Below are positions 8,001-14,084 of a stretch of DNA of 14,084 bases, piece after piece. This DNA is from Coemansia sp. RSA 1804. Lineage: Eukaryota; Kickxellomycota; Kickxellomycetes; Kickxellales; Kickxellaceae. The stretch spans positions 1-14,084 of the forward strand of contig JANBTH010000596.1 of the NCBI GenBank assembly GCA_027578815.1, written 5' to 3'. Numbering within the stretch: position 1 is the stretch's first letter; each line of letters opens with the position of its first letter. The notes beneath the pieces were generated by a model. That model ran no database searches. It worked only from the letters and a program-made list of their open reading frames with translations, and had not been told where the DNA came from. The position numbers and the translations under genes were made by a program.

Positions 8001-8875
8001 CTTCTGATGCAGATGCATGTATTGATGAGATTCAAAGTCGGGGGACTTCTGCACTTTTGGCGCATTGCTCCGACAAGGAGGTGCTTGAAAGACTGAACTC
8101 GCATCGAATTGCTCAGCTTGTGAATATTTTCAGCGCCGTTGTTACACTACTATGTCTCACATCCACAGCGACATTCACAGCCACATCCACATCCACATCC
8201 ATTGACAAATATCCCTTTTTCGGGAGAGCAAAGTGTGTGCCATTTGGCGGTGACGCCGAGTCTGTGGATATGCTTCTCCAACGGTCCAGCAGGATATGCG
8301 AGGATACGAAGGACGAGGGTGCGAAGACGGAGCTGTCGATGGCTGTTGTGGCACTGACTATACTTGACCAGCTGAGATCGAGCGTACAAGGCGAAACTAG
8401 CATTGTTAGTCGTAGTATCGAATTGGACATTGACGCGTCTGAGGAGAATGACTTGGCCAACACCGCTGCTGCAGAAACAGTTCTAGAAGCCGCAACAGAT
8501 CCTGTTGATTCGGCAGTGCTGTCAGAAGATGAGGATGTAGCACCTATTACGTCACCTTCAAACCGCAGTTCTTCGGAGGATAACCCAAAGAGTGAGGATT
8601 CAAGCGAGATCCAAAGCGTTGGCAGGCCGGGAGCGGAGGAAGCAACGTTGCAGCGGCTGTACGGGCTTCTTGAGCAGCTGGAGCGAGGGCTGTGCGACAC
8701 GAATGAGGTTGGTCTGGACGGTCTGCTGGCGGTCCAGGAACGTATATTCGGCATCCAGCAGCGCCTATGCATGTCAATGAAAGCAAAACAACATGGCGTG
8801 AATGGCAGCCGATTGCCTTTTGCTGACGACGACTCTTTGCGCACAGACACAGCAGGCACCGGTTTTGACAGGTGA
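5024..8875 (+). CDS. RIF1: Rif1 (replication-timing and telomere regulator, PP1-recruiting)
   Basis: Rif1 is a large helical-repeat protein that brings PP1 phosphatase to chromatin, opposing DDK at replication origins; it also acts at telomeres and breaks. The start is the ATG at 5024 in good context (GGAATGG), giving MAGQTDAS and 1283 aa; the frame is open a little upstream but has no earlier ATG. The N-terminus has a PP1-docking pair: RVHF (41-44, RVxF type) and GILK (72-75, SILK type), in the order and approximate spacing known from yeast Rif1. A further RVxF candidate, RVLF, lies at 147-150. SPTR (60-63) and TPKS (25-28) are proline-directed sites near the docking motifs. An 11-Gln tract covers residues 90-100. 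The Rif1 N-terminal domain begins about residue 173 (LREIVPADADASRHMYKAYS at 183-202) and runs as HEAT-like helices to about 550, with more helical repeats beyond. After an acidic Ser-rich linker (about 1145-1205), residues 1207-1253 form a likely C-terminal helical module. The length is close to S. pombe Rif1. No intron is evident. Confidence 0.93.
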   Translation: MAGQTDASTTPAEVKSARINMVESTPKSQLERLTASASLKRVHFSPRNEEFYNGMVPQSSPTRAQKRPRSRGILKHAAIQADNRGSQLNQQQQQQQQQQQLIPSSDIDGCDQFNQYGLFDQLSSPLDSADVSGMPRILDDKHNPAARVLFSTGAVLENVADSQQSNAIVVPSGQLFNEAVETLREIVPADADASRHMYKAYSEIYTILADTSGETALSPIDGYAEHINGLLGCLDRDVGRANKESRGAVLTAIKCLGYLAHMDKLSSVPESGSKLAALLKTTCATASRVYADDKAVCMAVISCICLQRVPVPSIHSAVAAMISFCVDAMRTFDRSVTLVFQCLTAIETLLRRAPATTRGLAHIWLFPVLFHIVSTTPGVRAKADDIVRQNMPWVSADAHGQEMEKSVAVFLESQLDGFVGLCERLLDRGDCHIVARIWGMLVTVCARQCRARMSGMLHIMQKCFNSDDTRVLVAALMQWRCLIYAFLVQGQLGRLKCVKLVMTPILALLAANSRASSEVRLASVRCWATLVYALGEGIDAHMDIVTSVAAATAGDQCIEVREVVARVLASLMNQMVLPEEKIARFVIPKMIIGTTTLAAADGKALSTTRGPFSSDSVYSGDHTETLCRYVVGVSANSPALSALTDAVMSFVKQYVCNPVREETGSSRGSDQLRFGALSQLCNTVLRDPKWRNDIPLADVFFHFTGIGKRPAIPLLDELDLDAFISSPLSVLYDSLVSNEPGSLLAAIEPDMHPVMWVSPLSNLSYLEAISAVYIRILLSKLLGSSSTPTDNTASAAQERVKRCTQSVLDSSIHVDPFCTCAGTSIVFDIIERLSPYLDLSSKTQVALITDTVDSILSPITEHMDGIAATNRELKLKIEAAVFRRVLGIRSTFLLYSTQEVRLAFCLSFQRLCSWDGFWINALASVKEWVKDGATVDWNLVEVVLALCYGEQVSVGEGSHDICCKELLRIIAGLALAIARDDPEGSTNDRSITPSDADACIDEIQSRGTSALLAHCSDKEVLERLNSHRIAQLVNIFSAVVTLLCLTSTATFTATSTSTSIDKYPFFGRAKCVPFGGDAESVDMLLQRSSRICEDTKDEGAKTELSMAVVALTILDQLRSSVQGETSIVSRSIELDIDASEENDLANTAAAETVLEAATDPVDSAVLSEDEDVAPITSPSNRSSSEDNPKSEDSSEIQSVGRPGAEEATLQRLYGLLEQLERGLCDTNEVGLDGLLAVQERIFGIQQRLCMSMKAKQHGVNGSRLPFADDDSLRTDTAGTGFDR
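5291..5323 (+). repeat. CAG/CAA polyglutamine tract in RIF1
   Basis: Eleven consecutive Gln codons, mostly CAG with CAA interruptions at both ends. They lie in the disordered linker between the PP1-docking motifs and the helical domain. The tract is likely length-variable between strains. Confidence 0.85.
8157..8202 (+). repeat. Degenerate (ACATYC) hexamer repeat inside RIF1
   Basis: A run of CACATCCACA/ACATTCACA/CCACATCCACATCC units encodes a Thr/Ser-rich stretch (TSTATFTATSTSTS). It remains in frame and falls in a loop of the C-terminal half of Rif1. Confidence 0.6.
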
Positions 8876-9120
8876 ATGGGTGAAAAGGGTGGGAGAAAAA
8901 GCCATGAAAATGTTTAATGCGTCATCCTCCCAAGCTCACCTTTTTCCCTTTCACTCTTCCTTTTCTCTCTAGTAATTTTCTTTTTTTTTCCTGCCTTTTC
9001 TTCATCTCTTTCCTCATTGCGCTTGGCATTTTATCCTACACATATTCATTCCCCTTTTAACTATATTTTATTACATTAGTTTCTTTTCTCTATTTTATTT
9101 TCTGTGCATTGAGAGGAAAG

Positions 9121-10665
9121 ATGTTTAGCGGAGAAGAAATTGACCCTCATCGAGAGGCGTCAAGCCAGCAGAACACAGTACGGCAGTCAATCTATGAGGA
9201 CGAGAACATTTCGAATCCCTTTGCATCAGAAGGCAGAAGCGATGGGGCTTGGGAGGCACAGGAGCACGGTGGTCATAACGACGAAAATGGAGGCATGGAC
9301 GGCGGTCTACATAGCTCAGACGGCGTTCAAGCAAGCAGCGAAAGCCAAAACACACATGCGGGTGCAGCAGAGGCAGCAGGTGCAAATCCCCCGAAGCCGG
9401 CACCGGTGCTTAAATTTACAGTCAGCCATGTGGTAGACCGCTCTAAACGAGCCCCCGGGTTTACGTTTGACGTAGCAACAAACCTGCCCGGATACAAGAT
9501 GCGCAAGTACAGCGGAGTGGAGAGGAGCCAGACGGAGTTTGAGCGATTGGAGACGCATTTGCGTGCCACGTATCCGGAATGCCTGGTGCCTACGCTGGGA
9601 CCCGGGACAACGGTGTCTAAATACGTGCCGGATTTCCAGAACGAGCGGCTGGTTGTGCTGTTGCTCCAGCAGTGGCTGCACAGGGTGGCCACACATCCTA
9701 TCTTCCAGCGGGACTACGAGTTGCGGCAGTTTGTGGAGGCGCCGTTTGCATTCAGTCCGTCTCTTGCGCTGGCTTCTGCAGCTGCGGCGGCAGGAGGGTC
9801 GGGGCTGTCGATAACGGCGCAGGGCAGCGGAGCGGGTGGCGGAGGAGGGCTGTTCTCGTGGGGCAGACCCAGACATCCGCGACTGGTGCGCAGCGCAAAC
9901 CCAACGCCGTTCGAGCACCACCTTGAGCTGACGTCAGACAACCTGGAGGTATTCCAGAAGAACATTGCGGATGCGCGGCGGTGGCATGGGCGGCTAGCCA
10001 GGACGCGGGCGCGGCTGTCGGTGGATCTGAAGGATGTCGGCACAAAGCTTGTGTCGGTAGGCGTGGTTGACCATAATGCGCAGCTAGGCCGCTCATTCAA
10101 GCGTCTGGGAAAGTGCTATTTCCACCTTGGTGCATGTGCCTTTACACAGTCAAACCTCGAGGGTTCGCGACCGATTGCCGTCGAAGACATATACACGCTG
10201 GCCGGCGATAACGTGCAAAAGACGATGAACAACAGACAGCTTATTTTCACGGAGCACCAGGTTGCGCAGCGCCAGTTGGAGCGCAAGCGCCAGGCGGTGG
10301 CGGTGCTTCGGGCGTCGTCTAACATTAGCACCGATCAGGCGCAGGAGACGCTGGCCGAGTTCAATGCTGCGCAGGCGGAGGCTGACGGCAAGCGCCAACG
10401 AGCCGAGCGTGTTGACAAGGTGCTGGCAGCCGACCTGCGTGCCTTTGAGTACTACCGCGAGAGCGATATTAGAGCCATGTTTGGCGCGCTTGGGAGAGAG
10501 CAGCTGCAGATAGAGCGCCAGGCCCTGGGCGAACTAAAGGCCGCGCTGGCTTTTGTTGGGACCTCGAGCAAGAGCAGCGACATCGGGAGCACCAACAACA
10601 ACAACAACAGCAACAATACTAATAACGGCACCAGCCACGGCCATGGTGGTGGTGCAGCCGTGTAG
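9121..10665 (+). CDS. VPS17: Vps17-type retromer sorting nexin (PX + BAR)
   Basis: Vps17 pairs with Vps5 to form the membrane-bending SNX-BAR half of retromer, which recycles cargo from endosomes to the Golgi. The ATG at 9121 (MFSGEEIDPHRE) is preferred: the frame runs four codons further upstream but only to a TTG. The product is 514 aa, near the family's usual ~550. Residues 1-94 are disordered, with an NPF motif at 32-34. The PX domain spans about 95-208. Where canonical PX domains have RRY-S/T-D/E-F, this one has RSQTEF (135-140), so the Arg and Tyr that contact PI3P are Ser and Gln; the distal Arg (R176) is kept. A Gly/Ala-rich linker (213-255) leads to the BAR region (about 264-480), which contains LRASSNISTDQAQETLAEF (396-414), a close match to a segment I recall from fungal Vps17. 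The C-terminal tail is Asn-rich, then His/Gly-rich. It lies 245 bp downstream of RIF1 on the same strand, behind a T-rich spacer that probably carries its own promoter. Confidence 0.93.
   Translation: MFSGEEIDPHREASSQQNTVRQSIYEDENISNPFASEGRSDGAWEAQEHGGHNDENGGMDGGLHSSDGVQASSESQNTHAGAAEAAGANPPKPAPVLKFTVSHVVDRSKRAPGFTFDVATNLPGYKMRKYSGVERSQTEFERLETHLRATYPECLVPTLGPGTTVSKYVPDFQNERLVVLLLQQWLHRVATHPIFQRDYELRQFVEAPFAFSPSLALASAAAAAGGSGLSITAQGSGAGGGGGLFSWGRPRHPRLVRSANPTPFEHHLELTSDNLEVFQKNIADARRWHGRLARTRARLSVDLKDVGTKLVSVGVVDHNAQLGRSFKRLGKCYFHLGACAFTQSNLEGSRPIAVEDIYTLAGDNVQKTMNNRQLIFTEHQVAQRQLERKRQAVAVLRASSNISTDQAQETLAEFNAAQAEADGKRQRAERVDKVLAADLRAFEYYRESDIRAMFGALGREQLQIERQALGELKAALAFVGTSSKSSDIGSTNNNNNSNNTNNGTSHGHGGGAAV
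10590..10627 (+). repeat. Asn-codon (AAC/AAT) tract at the VPS17 3' end
   Basis: Repeated AAC/AAT codons broken by AGC and ACT encode an Asn/Ser/Thr-rich tail just before the stop. This is a low-complexity triplet expansion outside the folded BAR domain. Confidence 0.7.
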
Positions 10666-10738
10666 TTAATGAATTCATGAGCATTTGTGGCACATCGTAC
10701 CCCATCCTTCCTTCTCTTCTCCATGCTTGTTACAGATA

Positions 10739-10744
10739 AATAAA
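10739..10744 (+). terminator. Candidate poly(A) signal for VPS17
   Basis: AATAAA lies 74 nt after the VPS17 stop, within ATAAATAAAAG, at a typical distance for a cleavage/polyadenylation signal. Confidence 0.4.
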
Positions 10745-11076
10745 AGATTCAACAGTCATCGTTATCTTTTCGCTTTCCTTGTTACAGATGACACGCAGGG
10801 TCGTCTCCAAAATCCCGTGCCTTGTCTGAGCAAAAAATGCGACGGAGCAAGGGGGAAAATAATGAGCATCTGAACAAAAAGGGAAATGGAAAACCAGCTG
10901 ATGGAAGATGTTTTGTTGAGGGTTGGGGAAAGGAGATGACTGGTCGCTAGCCTCTTTTTCATTTGTTTCTATTTCTGCTTTCTTCTCCCTTTCCTCTTCA
11001 TCCTTGGTTGCTTCTTTATACTTTTGTTTTGTTTCTTGCGCATTCATTTGGTCCGTTGGTAAATGTAAATGTAGAT

Positions 11077-11085
11077 TATATAAAG
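11077..11085 (+). promoter_or_regulatory. TATA box of the Pho80-type cyclin gene
   Basis: TATATAAAG matches the TATA consensus and lies 216 bp before the proposed ATG. There is no ATG in any plus-strand frame between the TATA box and 11301, so a transcript starting just downstream would initiate translation at 11301. This supports the start chosen for the cyclin. Confidence 0.55.
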
Positions 11086-11300
11086 GACCTCTTATAGCAT
11101 ACAATCACTCGCTTTTTCAGACATATTTCTTTCTTTTGCTATTCCCAGTGCATACATTCGCGAGCTGTGTGAGCGAGGGGAGGGTGGCGACAGAGTGCAG
11201 ACAACAGCAGAGCCCACACAGCCGTACTATATCGGGCATAGCAGCCTACTACGCGCAGAATACAAGCAGGCTGAGGGAGCAGGGCGGAGACGCGGAGCCG

Positions 11301-11969
11301 ATGCATGCGCCAACGACGGCGACGGCTGAAGCAGTGGCAGTGGCAGCCCAAGTGGCTGGGGGAGTTTCGGTAATGCCGACGTCGTACTTTGACGCAGACA
11401 TCGAGGAACTAACCCGTATAGTAGCCAACATGTTTGCCCAGGTAGTGCAGCACAACGACCGCCTACCGCTCGGAGCACAAAAACCCACGCGGTTCCATTC
11501 GCGGGCACCGCCAAACATAAGCGTCATCGACTACATGCGTCGAATAACAAAATACATGTCGCTAGAGCCTGCGTGTCTATTGCTGCTTCTCATATACGTG
11601 GACAGAATCTGTGAGCGGAACCCGGCCTTTACAATATCCTCGCTGACGGTCCATCGGTTTCTAATAACTGCAGCCACGGTGGCATGCAAGACGCTGTGCG
11701 ATTTCTACTGTACAAATCTACATTACGCCAAGATTGGCGGTGTTTCTATGCATGAGCTTAATTCGCTCGAGGTCGAGCTGCTCCGGATGATGGGCTGGCA
11801 TCTTATTGCCACGCAGGAACAGCTCGAACAGTACTACTTTACGCTGGTACGACAGGACCCTACCCTGGTTCTGGCAGCCGATCTCGCTGCTGCATCTGAT
11901 TCTGCCGCAACTTGTGATACCGCCACCACTACTACTACCACCACCACAGCGAACCCGACTACTGGCTAG
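11301..11969 (+). CDS. PHO80: Pho80-type cyclin (CDK regulatory subunit)
   Basis: The 222-aa product is almost entirely a cyclin box (about 30-185) of the Pho80/Pcl subfamily. Diagnostic segments are RFHSRAPPNISVIDYMRRI (64-82), LEPACLLLLLIYVDRICERN (88-107), FTISSLTVHRFLITAATVA (110-128), Y-C-TN--HYAK-GG at 136-147, and ELNSLEVELLRMMGWHL (152-168). Pho80 binds the kinase Pho85 and in yeast represses the phosphate-starvation response by phosphorylating Pho4. The short protein lacks the long N-terminal extension of Pcl7-like members, which favours Pho80 itself, but early-diverging fungi may have several paralogues and the exact orthology is open. The first in-frame ATG is at 11301; the frame is open for 126 codons upstream without an ATG, and the TATA box at 11077 supports this start. 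The C-terminus ends in a poly-Thr run (208-216). The gene converges on the YhhN gene with 148 bp between stops. Confidence 0.92.
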   Translation: MHAPTTATAEAVAVAAQVAGGVSVMPTSYFDADIEELTRIVANMFAQVVQHNDRLPLGAQKPTRFHSRAPPNISVIDYMRRITKYMSLEPACLLLLLIYVDRICERNPAFTISSLTVHRFLITAATVACKTLCDFYCTNLHYAKIGGVSMHELNSLEVELLRMMGWHLIATQEQLEQYYFTLVRQDPTLVLAADLAAASDSAATCDTATTTTTTTTANPTTG

Positions 11970-12051
11970 TACCTAGTAGTTCGCTTCTTACACTCTTTGC
12001 ATTTACTTTCTAATCATCGCATCTGCTATTTGCATTGGACTTGTTGAGTCA

Positions 12052-12077
12052 AGAGAGAGAGAGAGAGAGAGAGAGAA
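12052..12077. repeat. (GA)n microsatellite
   Basis: About 12 GA dinucleotides lie between the convergent 3' ends of the cyclin and YhhN genes. It is a simple-sequence repeat in untranslated DNA and a likely length polymorphism. Confidence 0.85.
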
Positions 12078-12117
12078 GAAAAGAGCAGCAGCAAATGGCA
12101 GTAGAACTGATTTTTGT

Positions 12118-12750
12118 TTACTTTGGAACATGGGCCATTGCTATACACAACTGCGCAGCATAGTACGTAGCCATGATACCAAGCTCACACCACGAGTACG
12201 ATGCAACGAACTTGTCCCACGCCAGAATCGAGTCCGACACGCAGAAGAGAAGCGACCCGATCACGAGAAGAGGAGTCTGCGTCATTGCCGCCTTGTACGT
12301 CATCAGCGCAATTGTGAGGATATAAACCACCACACCGACCTGGACCCCCGTGTCCTCCACTCTTGCCACGCCATCGTACAGAGCTGCCGCCATGGCCGAC
12401 ACAAACGCTCCAAGCGGCGCCGCAACTATCCACGAGACACCACCACTACGCAATGTGGCGTTAAATCCGTTTAGATAGAGAATGTGCGCTACAAGGAACG
12501 ACAGGAGGCCTGGGACAAACATCGATTCCTGGTCTGGTAGCATTAGGAACGTGTCACCAAGTGCCGATAGTAGTAGCCCGACAAAGACTGCGTGCGATGG
12601 ACCCCTTGCTGTTGGCAATGCCAATAGCAGCGTCACCGCTGGCTTCAGCGCGTACTTGACATTCGTCCAGTTGCAAACCACTGCTGCTAGGTAGATGCCG
12701 GCTAACACGACTGCTATTCGGTGCGGAAGCTGGATGTCATTTATGCCCAT
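12118..12750 (-). CDS. YhhN/TMEM86 family membrane protein, probable lysoplasmalogenase
   Basis: This 210-aa protein is very hydrophobic, with about eight membrane segments (roughly 11-28, 33-47, 52-71, 78-96, 106-125, 137-153, 158-175, 188-207). It carries the YhhN signatures in order: LKP (35-37), LLSALGDTFLML (60-71), FLVAHILYLNGF (85-96), GSLLFCVSDSILAWDKF (165-181) and YYAAQLCI (196-203). Characterised members (animal TMEM86, bacterial YhhN) hydrolyse the vinyl-ether bond of lysoplasmalogens; the conserved acidic residues of the GD and SDS motifs, here D66 and D173, are the likely catalytic positions. The protein is of normal length and looks intact. Fungi are generally thought to make little or no plasmalogen, so the true substrate here is uncertain. 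The start ATG at 12750 sits just before the first membrane segment. Confidence 0.92.
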   Translation of the reverse strand: MGINDIQLPHRIAVVLAGIYLAAVVCNWTNVKYALKPAVTLLLALPTARGPSHAVFVGLLLSALGDTFLMLPDQESMFVPGLLSFLVAHILYLNGFNATLRSGGVSWIVAAPLGAFVSAMAAALYDGVARVEDTGVQVGVVVYILTIALMTYKAAMTQTPLLVIGSLLFCVSDSILAWDKFVASYSWCELGIMATYYAAQLCIAMAHVPK

Positions 12751-12977
12751 TGTTGTAGTGGCAGGGAGGAGGGTGGTTGGTATTTGTTTCTTGTTAGTTT
12801 ATGGATATCTCACCAGAGTACGAAATAATAAAGAAGGGATGACAACGTAAAAGAAGGTCTGTGCTGAGGTCATGTTTCTTTTTCTTTTGCGGAATGAAAT
12901 TACAATTGATAGTCGGCGACGCTTTCACATGGGCCGCACATCTTGCCTCTGCCAATAAGGTCTTCAAGCGGAGCACA

Positions 12978-13109
12978 CTAGATAATTACCAATATTCTGG
13001 CTCTTTGTTCCTTTTCTTTTTTTTTGCACACGAAGAGGACACGGTGCAGCAGGAAGAATACAGAAATGAAAAGGATGTTGATATCTAGTACCAGCCACAC
13101 GTCAAACAT
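12978..13109 (-). CDS. Candidate small single-pass membrane peptide (uncertain)
   Basis: A 43-codon ATG-initiated frame encodes MFDVWLVLDI..., a continuous hydrophobic segment (about residues 4-28), then a charged KKKEKEQRAR tail (29-38) and a TAG stop. The layout resembles small single-pass membrane peptides. The same frame continues open after the TAG for 23 codons (CAPLEDLIGRGKMCGPC...) to a TAA, so the TAG may be a real stop, may lie in an intron, or the whole signal may be chance. The ATG directly follows the AT-rich tandem repeat. No homologue is recognised. The frame is short and the DNA is T-rich on the plus strand, which can mimic hydrophobic codons. Confidence 0.2.
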   Translation of the reverse strand: MFDVWLVLDINILFISVFFLLHRVLFVCKKKEKEQRARILVII

Positions 13110-13166
13110 GTTTATATTTTGTTTATATTTTGTTTATATTCTTGTTTATATTCTTGTTTTGTTCTT
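13110..13166. repeat. AT-rich 11-12 bp tandem repeat (GTTTATATTTT / GTTTATATTCTT)
   Basis: There are four clear units: GTTTATATTTT at 13110-13120 and 13121-13131, then GTTTATATTCTT at 13132-13143 and 13144-13155, followed by a decayed fifth, GTTTTGTTCTT, at 13156-13166. The two variant pairs suggest stepwise duplication. The units contain TGTTTAT (forkhead-like) and resemble the yeast ARS consensus; any function is unproven. Confidence 0.85.
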
Positions 13167-13706
13167 GCGGATAACGCAAACAGGTAGACGCACATGGTAA
13201 CAACCGGGCCCTCTCTCCCCTGCCTTCCCTGCTCTCCCTTTACACACACTGGCAAAAGAACAGAAAGATACCTGTTTGTCGTCCACGACAAAACGCATTT
13301 CAGGCAGCGGCTGCTTCATGGTTTGTTATGTTTATTTTTGGGATCTTGTATTCTGTGACATAAATAGATACAAATGAATCATGGGCTCCTCCCTCTTCCT
13401 ACTTTGCACAGACAATAGAAGAGGATAAAGAAAGAACGAGGAGGGAGGATAAGGAGGAACATTATCAATGTGCTGCTGTTGTGTGCTGGGCCCCACGCTT
13501 GCTGAACCATGTCGGCATTGTTTGTCATTTTAAAAAAAATAAATAGCAAAAAATGTTGACCTCCAAAGAAAAAGTGACATTCGGTTCTTTCATCTCTTTG
13601 TTCCCCTCCTTCCCCTTCAATAGCCCCCAGCGCACTTGTATTTTTTGAAAAGAAAATAGCTAGAATGCAAGACATGCAGTAGAAAATGTTCCAAATGCGT
13701 GTGCTG

Positions 13707-13715
13707 TATAAAAAG
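13707..13715 (+). promoter_or_regulatory. TATA box for the gene starting at 13858
   Basis: TATAAAAAG is a strong TATA match 151 bp before the ATG at 13858. The intervening A/T-rich leader contains the palindrome AATATTAATATT at 13770-13781. Confidence 0.5.
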
Positions 13716-13857
13716 AGCAGCAGCGTTCCTCCCGTCCAAGATCAACGAAAACGGTCAGGCTAGTCTGCGAATATTAATATTTAAACCAATTTATCACATT
13801 AATTCCTTATTCTGTACTAATCCCAACAATAAGCCAGCAAACATACACAAAGACAAA

Positions 13858-14084
13858 ATGGCGATGTTTCTCTCCCGCAAAGCCAAGAGCAACAACAGCG
13901 GCAATAACAACGGTGGCAGTGGTGCAGCGCGGAACGACCGGCGGCGAGGCATGAACGAGCTGTCGTGCATGGCATGTGCGCCGCAGAACTCGTTCCGGTT
14001 CACAGATTCGCAGGCAATGGATGTGGCGATGGTGCTGGCGGAGGAGTATGTGCGCACCGCCGATCCGTGGCCAACCAAACCAAC
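13858..14084 (+). CDS. Unrecognised protein, N-terminal fragment
   Basis: An ATG in good context (AGACAAAATGG) opens a frame that runs off the window after 75 complete codons. The first about 32 residues are low-complexity (Asn/Gly/Ser-rich, then a basic NDRRRG stretch) and look disordered. They are followed by more protein-like sequence: MNELSCMACAPQ, then FRFTDSQAMDVAMVLAEEYV (48-67) and DPWP. I do not recognise the family from this fragment. GC content rises sharply at the ATG relative to the AT-rich leader, and a TATA box lies 151 bp upstream, so a real gene is likely. The minus-strand frame across the same bases is its antisense shadow. Confidence 0.65.
   Translation, partial: MAMFLSRKAKSNNSGNNNGGSGAARNDRRRGMNELSCMACAPQNSFRFTDSQAMDVAMVLAEEYVRTADPWPTKP

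Larger units (their letters stand above)
10666..11300. other. Intergenic region between VPS17 and the Pho80-type cyclin
   Basis: The left part is the VPS17 3' flank, with an AATAAA at 10739-10744. A 12-bp direct repeat, CTTGTTACAGAT, occurs at 10726-10737 and 10778-10789. The right part is T/C-rich and leads to a TATA box at 11077-11085 and the cyclin 5' leader. The cyclin frame is open through most of this gap but contains no ATG before 11301. Short overlapping frames in the gap have biased composition and I do not call them as genes. Confidence 0.5.
12751..13857. other. Divergent intergenic region with AT-rich repeat and weak small-ORF signals
   Basis: This 1.1-kb gap separates the YhhN gene (minus) from the gene starting at 13858 (plus), so it should carry both promoters. 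It contains the tandem repeat at 13110-13166, a candidate 43-aa minus-strand ORF at 13109-12978, a minus-strand ATG at 13319 followed by 16 coding-like codons and a GT donor, a palindrome AATATTAATATT at 13770-13781, and a TATA box at 13707. A 98-codon minus-strand frame (13675-13379) is Phe-rich, has no recognisable domain and is not called. No tRNA or repeat-element ends were seen. Confidence 0.5.

Noticed and set aside
8113..8859. 248-codon minus-strand open frame opposite RIF1
   Set aside because: Ser-rich antisense of the acidic C-terminal region of Rif1; no recognisable motif.
10726..10789. 12-bp direct repeat CTTGTTACAGAT as a possible target-site duplication or duplicated splice acceptor
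   Set aside because: The 40 bp between the copies have no element structure and no coding exon follows; it is most likely chance or a small local duplication.
13379..13675. 98-codon minus-strand ORF upstream of the last gene
   Set aside because: Phe-rich composition reflects A/T-rich DNA, there is no recognisable domain, and it overlaps the presumed promoter of the gene at 13858.

Overview
The window is nuclear DNA from a fungus. Three of its products are fungal or largely fungal: a DASH-complex Ask1, a retromer Vps17 and a Pho80-type cyclin. All five complete genes read as single uninterrupted frames, intergenic gaps are short to moderate and AT-rich, and coding sequence is moderately GC-rich with low-complexity Q, N, T and A/G tracts. 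An intron-poor, compact genome of this kind fits an early-diverging lineage such as the Kickxellomycotina (Coemansia/Linderina type), but that placement is inference.

Layout, left to right. 209-1 (-) is the 5' end of a gene that leaves the window; its N-terminus (NPF motif, then Lys/Pro/Ala-rich) resembles Stm1/SERBP1-type ribosome-binding proteins. 210-1530 is intergenic. 4566-1531 (-) encodes a very long Ask1 (1011 aa). 4567-5023 is a divergent promoter containing several dyad elements. 5024-8875 (+) encodes Rif1 (1283 aa) with an N-terminal RVxF/SILK-type PP1-docking module. 9121-10665 (+) encodes Vps17 (PX plus BAR). 11301-11969 (+) encodes a short Pho80-type cyclin. 12750-12118 (-) encodes a YhhN/TMEM86 membrane protein, convergent with the cyclin. 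12751-13857 is a divergent gap with an 11-12 bp AT-rich tandem repeat and some weak small-ORF signals. 13858-14084 (+) is the start of an unrecognised gene that leaves the window.

The genes do not form a pathway cluster. The one suggestive pairing is ASK1 and RIF1, which diverge from a shared 457-bp region; both act on chromosomes during the cell cycle (kinetochore-microtubule coupling; replication timing and PP1 recruitment). The other genes serve endosomal sorting, probable phosphate/CDK signalling and lipid metabolism.

I did not find a convincing novel multi-gene system, mobile element, CRISPR array, tRNA or rRNA. The points most worth a second look are the size and repeated motif of Ask1, the extra RVxF candidate in Rif1, the dyads in the ASK1-RIF1 promoter, the AT-rich tandem repeat, and a YhhN-family enzyme in a fungus.
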